A stretch of DNA of 64,000 bases from an uncultured Chloracidobacterium sp. (GTDB taxonomy: Bacteria; Acidobacteriota; Blastocatellia; Pyrinomonadales; Pyrinomonadaceae): positions 1-64,000 of the forward strand of contig CAKZGE010000003.1 in NCBI GenBank assembly GCA_936914845.1, in the 5' to 3' direction. Positions 57,900 to 64,000 of this stretch are shown here, in pieces; position 1 is the stretch's first letter, and each line of letters starts with the position of its first letter. The notes under the pieces are model-generated. The model saw only the letters and a program-made list of their open reading frames with translations, searched no databases and was not told the DNA's origin. A program made the translations under genes and the position numbers.

Positions 57900-60800
57900 A
57901 TGTCGGAAGAGCAGAATAACAGCGAAGAAGGAATTAAAGAGCCTGAAACACCGAAGAAACGTCGGCGATGGTTGTCGGTGCGCTCTGCTGCGGTCGCCGC
58001 CGGTGTCATTGCTGCGGCCCTTCTGGTCCTTATGGCAGTTGCGTTCATCCTGTATCGTGCCGGATATAGCGATAATTACATCAAAAGCCAATTCGTATCT
58101 AAAATGAACGAGATCGGTGTTGTATTTGATGCGGATGTTTTTCGTCTTACGCTTTCGCCGCTCGAGCTCCAACTGCGTAATGCCACGTTTAACGACCAGC
58201 TAACGGGCGAAAAACTCTTTTTCGTGCGGGATGCTCGGCTGGGCCTAAGCGTGAGCAACCTTTGGTCGTGGCAGCTGAGCCGTGATATTTCGATCGACAA
58301 AACGGAGATCAATGGAGCCGAGGTTTGGGTGAGATTCGATGAAAACGGCCGCTCGAATTTTGCCAATATCAAACTTGTCGAAGATCAGCCCGAAGGGCGC
58401 GTCAAATTCAAATACGAATCAATGAATTTTGCCCTTCGCGACAGCACACTGCATTTCGGAGACATTTCCCGAAAGATCGATGCGGATGCAAACAACCTAG
58501 CCCTTTTCATGGAACCCGAAGACCTTACCGTTCCGGATGAGCAGAAACGATATAAGGTCAATTTTTCTTCCAATGATTCAAAATTGGTCTATGACGGCAA
58601 CGAATTGCGGCCCATTGATATAAAAGCCGTCGGAATTGCCGACCGAATGGGTGCCGAGATCAGCGATTTTCGCCTGACAACACCCGTCGGAGAATCGCTT
58701 ATGTCCGGCACGCTATCCGATTGGGCGTCCCTGAAATACGATCTGAATATCGAATCCAACGTCGATCTCACCCAAACATCCACGATCTTTCCGCTCGGCA
58801 CCGCGCTCCGAGGCGTCGGCAATTTCAAAGGCAAAGTTAGCGGAGAAGGTGAGAATTACCGCGTTGACGGCACGATCGATTCACAATCGCTGACCGCCGA
58901 AGGGATCTATTTGAAAGGCGTCAATGTGGCAGCAACGGTCGAGGGCACAAATTCTGCCTACAAGGCAAACGGCACGGCCGTCGCCGAATTGCTGACCTTT
59001 GAAGATTTTCGCATCGAATTTCCCCGAATGGCGGGAAATGTCCGCGGCACAGGAACCGACTTTCGCTGGGTGGGCGAGCTCCAAGCCGCCGCAGTTCGGT
59101 CAAAAGGTCTGAATATCGCCGGGCTCTTTCTTTCGGATGCGGTCGCAGAAATGAAGGATAAGCGGATCATGGCCGAAGCCGCCGCCGGCAGAGCGCAAAA
59201 GTTTTCCATTGCCGAAAATGAATTTACCGACCTCCGCGCCCAATCCCTGCGATTTGCACAACGCGAAGGCGGTTTCGACCTAACGGCTCCTTCCGCACAG
59301 GCGGATCAATTCAAAACCGAGGATTATACCCTTAATGGGATCTCGGGAAGCGGCGTCAAAGTAAGCGACAGGCCCGGCACGACCGAGGTCAAAGTAGATA
59401 AACTGAAAGCCGAAACTGCCCACGCGGGCGATGCCCGGCTCCGCAATATCACAGCTGATCAATTCGTGTTTGCAGATCGGCCCAATTCTACTGATCTTGC
59501 GGCAAAGAACTTGCGGGCAGACCAATTGAATGCTGACGGCACAGTTATTACGGGCCTCGAGGTTCCTTCGGTTACGCTGAAGGACACACAGGCCGAGACC
59601 GTTATTTATTCCGACAACGTCCGCGTTGCAAAGATCGATGCGGGCAGCGCCGTTCTCGGCACCATGAACATTGCCGGAGTGCGGCTCACCATCAGACAAG
59701 GCCGGGTTGAAGCCCGTTCGAACGATATCGACGCCGGCACCGTAACGCTGACCAAAAGCGATACCTTGCAAAACGGCGGAACTCTCAGCGAAGTTAAGAT
59801 CGCCAAACCCGTTTTTATACTTGAACCTTCGGGCCGCTATCGGGCCAGTGCAGATATGAGCCTCGGCGGCGGTACCGTAGGGAACATCCCGCTGGGGGCC
59901 GCGACTTCGCGGGTAGAGGTTACCAACGGCCGCGTTGATCTGAAGGACCTTAACGCTCAGGTAATGGAAGGGAATGTTGCCGGCAATGCGTCTTTGGCCT
60001 TGAACAAACGCGGCACTTCATCTATCCAAGCAAATTTTACCGAACTCGATCTGGCCAAGGTCGCGGCACTTCAAGGCGGCAGCGTTCTACCGCTTGAAGG
60101 CAAGACCAATGGCAGCATTGACCTGACAATGGCCGGAACCGACCACCGCACCATTAGCGGCACGGTCATTGCAGATATTACCGCCAATGCAGGAGACAAC
60201 AATACCTCTAAAATACCTATCAATGGCAATATCAGGCTCACCGCAACAGATGGCCTGTTCAACGTCGATAATGCAAAATTGGCCACCGAGCAAAGCGAAT
60301 TGACGGCTGCGGGCCGTTTTGACCTGAAGAACCAGAATTCGGACCTCAATTTGGCCTTGAATTCTAAAGACGCAGGCGAGATAGAACGCATCATCCGCAT
60401 ATTTGGCATTTCGCCGACCTTTGAACAGGAATTCGATGCCCGCGAAGCCAAGGTCGAAGGCGATCTTGTATTCAATGGCCGCATTACCGGCAACTTGACC
60501 GATCCGGTCATCGAAGGCAAAGCTTCGTTAGAAATGCTTTCTCTCCGCGGTACGCAAGTCGGTTCGATCTCCACTGATCTGAACGTGGATCCACTCGGCG
60601 TTAAGCTCAGCAACGGACTTTTGAACGAGGTAGATGGCGGAACGATCGTGTTTGCCGTCGATATTCCCGCGGCCGGTACCAACAACATCGCGGTCAAGGC
60701 AACATTGAACAACATCAATGCCGGAAGACTTTTGGCTGCGATCCCGGCTGATCTCCCCGCCCAGCTTCGCGGTTTGAACGGCAAAACATCGGGCACTATT

Positions 60801-63014
60801 GATCTGGCCGGTCTGCCGGACAATTCACAGGGCCACGTCGACCTTAAAGCTTCCCAAGGCGTCGTCGCCGGTCAAAATTTTGATGCACTGCGTGTGAACG
60901 CCATTTTTCAGGGTACGCGCATCGATCTTCGCGAAGCACGCATTACGGTCAATGGCGGTACGCTTGATGCCGTTGGAAATTACGATACCGCCTCTACCGC
61001 CTTTGATCTCGATCTCAAAGGCAGCGGCGTTCCGCTTGCCCTTGCTGTTTCGTTAGCTGAGGTGTCGGGTATTTCTTCGGTGGACGGGAAAGCCGATTTT
61101 ACCGCCAAAGCGATCGGCAGAACCAATGATCGTTCAAGTTTTAACATCAATTTCAGCGGTTCCGCCACCGGTGCCTCGGTGAACGGACAAGCTTTCGGTT
61201 CCGCCACATTCAAAGGAAATACCGCCGGCCAGGTTCTCATCGCTGACGTGAACATCGATGTTGATGGACGGCCGCAAACTATTAGCGGAAGCTTAAATTT
61301 CGGCGACCCGAATATGCCTTTCGGAGTTCAAACCGAATTCAACAACACTCCCTTGGCGCCATATTTTGCGTTGATCCCGCAGCTTCAGGGCATGGGTGTG
61401 ACCGGTTCTGCCACCGGCAGGGTCACCTTCGGCGGCAACCTGATGGCGGTCGACCCCGCGACAGGCACGTCGCAAATGTCGAAAGCAGGACTTTCCGGTT
61501 CGGCAGAATTTTCGCAGCTTTCACTGCAGATCCAGGACACGCCGCTGAACGCCGTCGAACCTGTCCGAATTCGATTCAGCCCACTCGAGGTGATCTTCGA
61601 TGCGGCGAAATTTTCAGGCGGCGGTTCTAATATGTCCATTTCCGGTACGAAGGCGATCGCCGATGACGCCCGGAACGGCCTGAACATTAGCGGCCGCGTT
61701 AATCTTGCTCTGCTCAATATCGTCCCTCAAATTCGTGAAAAAGACACCTTTTTTGCCGGCTACGCAGATGTTCTGATGAGCATGGAAGGCATCAATAAAG
61801 ACGCCACTCTGTCCGGCACGGCAGATATCCAAAACGCCAGCATCGGCACCTTTATCAATTCGGATCGAATAAAATTCGACCGACTTCAGGGCCGCTTGCT
61901 GTTCAATTCAAATCAGGTTCAGATAGAACGCTTGACCGGCCATCTCGGCGGCGGCCAATTCGTTGCCAATGGCGGGGCTCTGTTAGGCAATAGATTGGAA
62001 ATTGCAAGTTTTAGACTTTCGCTCGATGGAAGAAACATGAGCGCTTTTGTCCGCGATTTCAATGCGACAGCCGACGCTAAGGTCGAAATTTCCGGACGCA
62101 GTATCGGTTCGGGACTGTCAATGCTCGTTTCCGGAAACATCATTGCCCGCCGCGTTCTCTATTCCACCGATATCGAATTGGCCAATATCGTCGGTGCACG
62201 CCGCGATACATCGCTCAGCGGCGGCGGAGGTTCTTCGCTTTTCGCACCTAGGCTGGATCTTACTATCGAGGGCCGCGATGCTTTGATCGTCCAAAATAAT
62301 CTCGCCGATCTTACAGCCTCGGTTTCTTTGCGGGTCACCGGCAGCACCGACAGTCCCCAAGTGGCGGGACGTATCACCGCCGGCAACGGAACCGTATTCT
62401 TCCGCCGCGACCGCTATGTCGTGCAACGAGGCGTACTTGAATTTCCCCCGAACACTCAGATCGATCCGATAATTAATTTACAGGCGGAATCAGAGATCGC
62501 CGGATATCAGGTGTTCGTGAACCTTTCCGGCCCGCTGACCGATACGGCCGACCTGAATGCAAGCGTTAGGTCAAGCCCGGCTCTGCCGCAAGCAGACGTC
62601 ATCTCGCTGATCACGACCGGAAGCCTGACCAATGCTGATGGCGGTATTCCAACATTTGCCCAGACCGGCATCAACACGGCAGCAGAGATCCTAACGGATT
62701 CGATCATCAATAACCCCGCCCGCAAGGCGACAGACAAATTGTTCGGGTTAAATGTTTTTGAGATAGATCCCATAATTTCCGGCGATAGAATGAATCCGTC
62801 CGCCCGTCTGACCGTAGGTCGTCAGGTCAATAACAATTTGCGGGTGACATATGCGACCAATCTTTCGCAAGACCAAAACCAAGTGCTTGCCTTTGAATAT
62901 CGGGTTTCCAATAAGATCTCGCTGGTCGCTCAATATGAGCAGAGACCGCTCGGCAATGTAACGCAGAACAGAAATAATTTTACTTTTGAGGTGCGATTTA
63001 GGCGTCGGTTCTGA
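57900..63014 (+). CDS. tamB: TamB-like translocation/assembly module protein (AsmA-like superfamily)
   Basis: 1704 residues. A charged cytoplasmic N-terminus is followed by one signal-anchor helix (about 30-52; AAVAAGVIAAALLVLMAVAFILYRAG). A very long periplasmic stretch of repetitive beta strands (I-x-G-x-L/A patterns such as LSGTADIQNASI, VSGNIIARRVL) forms the lipid-transfer groove of the AsmA/TamB family. A TamB C-terminal domain (about 1400-1704) ends in FEYRVSNKISLVAQYEQR and a beta-strand tail with C-terminal Phe. Family role: bridge the inner membrane to an outer-membrane BamA-family partner and move phospholipids. The putative partner gene begins 15 bases downstream. It is longer than E. 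coli TamB (about 1260). Confidence 0.88.
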   Translation: MSEEQNNSEEGIKEPETPKKRRRWLSVRSAAVAAGVIAAALLVLMAVAFILYRAGYSDNYIKSQFVSKMNEIGVVFDADVFRLTLSPLELQLRNATFNDQLTGEKLFFVRDARLGLSVSNLWSWQLSRDISIDKTEINGAEVWVRFDENGRSNFANIKLVEDQPEGRVKFKYESMNFALRDSTLHFGDISRKIDADANNLALFMEPEDLTVPDEQKRYKVNFSSNDSKLVYDGNELRPIDIKAVGIADRMGAEISDFRLTTPVGESLMSGTLSDWASLKYDLNIESNVDLTQTSTIFPLGTALRGVGNFKGKVSGEGENYRVDGTIDSQSLTAEGIYLKGVNVAATVEGTNSAYKANGTAVAELLTFEDFRIEFPRMAGNVRGTGTDFRWVGELQAAAVRSKGLNIAGLFLSDAVAEMKDKRIMAEAAAGRAQKFSIAENEFTDLRAQSLRFAQREGGFDLTAPSAQADQFKTEDYTLNGISGSGVKVSDRPGTTEVKVDKLKAETAHAGDARLRNITADQFVFADRPNSTDLAAKNLRADQLNADGTVITGLEVPSVTLKDTQAETVIYSDNVRVAKIDAGSAVLGTMNIAGVRLTIRQGRVEARSNDIDAGTVTLTKSDTLQNGGTLSEVKIAKPVFILEPSGRYRASADMSLGGGTVGNIPLGAATSRVEVTNGRVDLKDLNAQVMEGNVAGNASLALNKRGTSSIQANFTELDLAKVAALQGGSVLPLEGKTNGSIDLTMAGTDHRTISGTVIADITANAGDNNTSKIPINGNIRLTATDGLFNVDNAKLATEQSELTAAGRFDLKNQNSDLNLALNSKDAGEIERIIRIFGISPTFEQEFDAREAKVEGDLVFNGRITGNLTDPVIEGKASLEMLSLRGTQVGSISTDLNVDPLGVKLSNGLLNEVDGGTIVFAVDIPAAGTNNIAVKATLNNINAGRLLAAIPADLPAQLRGLNGKTSGTIDLAGLPDNSQGHVDLKASQGVVAGQNFDALRVNAIFQGTRIDLREARITVNGGTLDAVGNYDTASTAFDLDLKGSGVPLALAVSLAEVSGISSVDGKADFTAKAIGRTNDRSSFNINFSGSATGASVNGQAFGSATFKGNTAGQVLIADVNIDVDGRPQTISGSLNFGDPNMPFGVQTEFNNTPLAPYFALIPQLQGMGVTGSATGRVTFGGNLMAVDPATGTSQMSKAGLSGSAEFSQLSLQIQDTPLNAVEPVRIRFSPLEVIFDAAKFSGGGSNMSISGTKAIADDARNGLNISGRVNLALLNIVPQIREKDTFFAGYADVLMSMEGINKDATLSGTADIQNASIGTFINSDRIKFDRLQGRLLFNSNQVQIERLTGHLGGGQFVANGGALLGNRLEIASFRLSLDGRNMSAFVRDFNATADAKVEISGRSIGSGLSMLVSGNIIARRVLYSTDIELANIVGARRDTSLSGGGGSSLFAPRLDLTIEGRDALIVQNNLADLTASVSLRVTGSTDSPQVAGRITAGNGTVFFRRDRYVVQRGVLEFPPNTQIDPIINLQAESEIAGYQVFVNLSGPLTDTADLNASVRSSPALPQADVISLITTGSLTNADGGIPTFAQTGINTAAEILTDSIINNPARKATDKLFGLNVFEIDPIISGDRMNPSARLTVGRQVNNNLRVTYATNLSQDQNQVLAFEYRVSNKISLVAQYEQRPLGNVTQNRNNFTFEVRFRRRF

Positions 63015-63028
63015 TATCGCTGGAAGAT

Positions 63029-64000
63029 TTGCACATAGTTCACATCATAAGGCTTAATTTTGGCGTAAAGCTGCTATCGGCGGCGTTATTGGTATTTGCC
63101 GCGATCGTTTCTTTCGCATCGGACCTTTTCGCTCAAGAAAACTACGAAGGCCGGCCGATCGGTAACGTTTCCGCGGCCTTTGAGGTCGGAAATGTCCCGG
63201 CCGAACAGTATCGGGTTGTTGCCCGCGACGCCGTCGGCTCCACCTATGCCGCCGTTCGCATTCGTGATGCCATTCAGCGGATCTACGATTCACAGGAAAT
63301 TATTTACGTAGCGGTCGAAGCATCAGAAGCCGCGTCCGGAGCTGTCGATCTCCGATTTGTCATCCGCCGCAAGACACAGGCGCAACGCATTTCTGTCCAA
63401 ATTGCTGACCCGCAGAACAGTAAGTTCACTGAACAGGAAATATTGCTCAAATTGAACATCTTTGAACCGGGAACGGCCATTTCCGACCAGATCTTGGCCA
63501 CCAATTCCGGATTGATACTAGAATATCTCCGTGATAAAGGTTTCTTTTTGGCCGTAGTAGATCATAGCCAAACGCCGCTGCAAACGGCGACGGACGTAGC
63601 CGTGGTCTTTCGGGTGACCACCGGCGAACAGGCCACCGTCAGCAAGTTTGATATAGACATCGACGGCTTCAATGCGGCGGCGGCCGGCGAAAAGATCAAA
63701 CTTAAAACCGGCGAAAAATTTTCTCGTGAAACGTTGGCCAAAGATGTCGAAAGGATCCGCGAAGTGCTGAAAAAAGAGGGCCGTTTAGCTCCCGAATTAA
63801 ATGAACCGCGTGTTATCTATGAGCGCGAAACGAATTCGATCAGTATTGAGTTGACCGGCAAGCAGGGCCCGTTGGTCGAGGTCGAGGTCGAAGCAGAAAA
63901 GGACCGCATTGGCGAGGGCACCCAAAATCGCCTGCTCCCGATTCGCCGCGAAGGCACGCTTGACTATACCGCCATTATCGAAGGCGAACGCCGTTTGGAA
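63029..64000 (+). CDS. TamA/BamA-like outer-membrane protein, N-terminal POTRA part (runs off the window)
   Basis: An open frame of 324 codons continues past the window end. It has no upstream ATG; the likely start is the TTG at 63029, giving a signal peptide ending SFASDLFAQ. The mature part (AAFEVGNVPAEQYRVVARDAVG...IRDAIQRIYDSQEI, then VDLRFVIRRK) repeats the POTRA pattern: strand, two helices, and a turn before paired strands. At least three units appear (VEVEAEK...ERRLE begins another). The barrel is beyond the end. POTRA-bearing Omp85 proteins pair with TamB. It follows the tamB-like gene by 14 bases on the same strand. Identity is likely, but the substrate is unknown. Confidence 0.75.
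   Translation, partial: MHIVHIIRLNFGVKLLSAALLVFAAIVSFASDLFAQENYEGRPIGNVSAAFEVGNVPAEQYRVVARDAVGSTYAAVRIRDAIQRIYDSQEIIYVAVEASEAASGAVDLRFVIRRKTQAQRISVQIADPQNSKFTEQEILLKLNIFEPGTAISDQILATNSGLILEYLRDKGFFLAVVDHSQTPLQTATDVAVVFRVTTGEQATVSKFDIDIDGFNAAAAGEKIKLKTGEKFSRETLAKDVERIREVLKKEGRLAPELNEPRVIYERETNSISIELTGKQGPLVEVEVEAEKDRIGEGTQNRLLPIRREGTLDYTAIIEGERRLE

Noticed and set aside
1..64000. Prophage, transposon or integrated element involving the Xer recombinase
   Set aside because: The recombinase has chromosomal Xer length and sits beside housekeeping genes. I found no transposase, phage structural genes or att-like duplication by the tRNAs.

Overview
The window looks like a chromosomal segment of an Acidobacteriota bacterium, probably class Blastocatellia (Pyrinomonas-like). 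The assignment rests on protein character: a 'VWFA-related Acidobacterial domain' protein, many secreted TPR or WD40-like lipoproteins, a TonB-receptor-like barrel with a carboxypeptidase-regulatory N-terminus, and TamB/TamA and Lol-type genes that imply a Gram-negative envelope. I could not run a database search, so the taxonomy is inference. I see no rRNA operon, CRISPR array, prophage or insertion sequence. Most of the window is ordinary, densely packed housekeeping DNA.

Layout. 1-0.4 kb: a tRNA-Tyr/Gly/Thr-tuf operon read leftwards. 0.5-6.9 kb (minus): Xer recombinase, a three-gene membrane-protein/winged-helix operon, and ettA with a lipoprotein gene. 7.0-7.9 kb: an AT-rich accessory island of CCTTNGTG-type 8-bp repeats surrounding a GxxExxY gene. 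8-15 kb: TPR lipoprotein, GH92 mannosidase, a ParDE-type toxin-antitoxin pair, a MenC/NSAR-type enolase-superfamily enzyme, and an acidobacterial VWA protein. 15-24 kb: Slt-type lytic transglycosylase, a GAF/sigma-54 activator, TPR lipoprotein, HIT protein, murA, and a DinB/WD40-lipoprotein/M61-peptidase operon. 26-32.4 kb: an MFS pump, a large PDZ-GAF-PAS histidine kinase and an outer-membrane barrel. 32.5-38 kb: tRNA-Ser, a DUF421 protein, gltX, serC, a cold-shock gene with a long leader, and tryptophan 2,3-dioxygenase. 38-45 kb (minus): a GHL10-type glycosidase, SGNH hydrolase, hemW, tRNA-Met, an internally deleted dinD-like gene and nrdA with a readable NrdR-type promoter. 45-46.9 kb: a PhoB/PhoR-like pair behind a Pho-box-like repeat. 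47-51.8 kb (plus): pyrE, an ATP-grasp gene, truA, DUF952, uppS, a monooxygenase-like gene and cdsA, ended by a good terminator. 51.8-56.7 kb (minus): GH44 glycanase, an MFS transporter and a LolC/E-like permease. 56.8-64 kb (plus): ribBA with a degenerate GTP cyclohydrolase II half, a giant TamB-like protein and the start of a TamA/BamA-like protein that runs off the window.

Themes. Envelope biogenesis is prominent (murA, uppS, cdsA, slt, LolC/E-like, TamB/TamA-like), as is secreted glycan breakdown (GH92, GHL10, GH44, SGNH). Several promoters can be read directly, including two whose predicted start sites fall at or almost at the start codon (leaderless-type).

Best leads: the repeat/GxxExxY island; a RibBA whose GTP cyclohydrolase II half lacks all three zinc cysteines and the catalytic arginine; a DinD-like gene lacking its centre beside a perfect 28-bp palindrome; NrdR and Pho-type operators placed exactly over promoters; and a PhoR-like kinase with no membrane segment.
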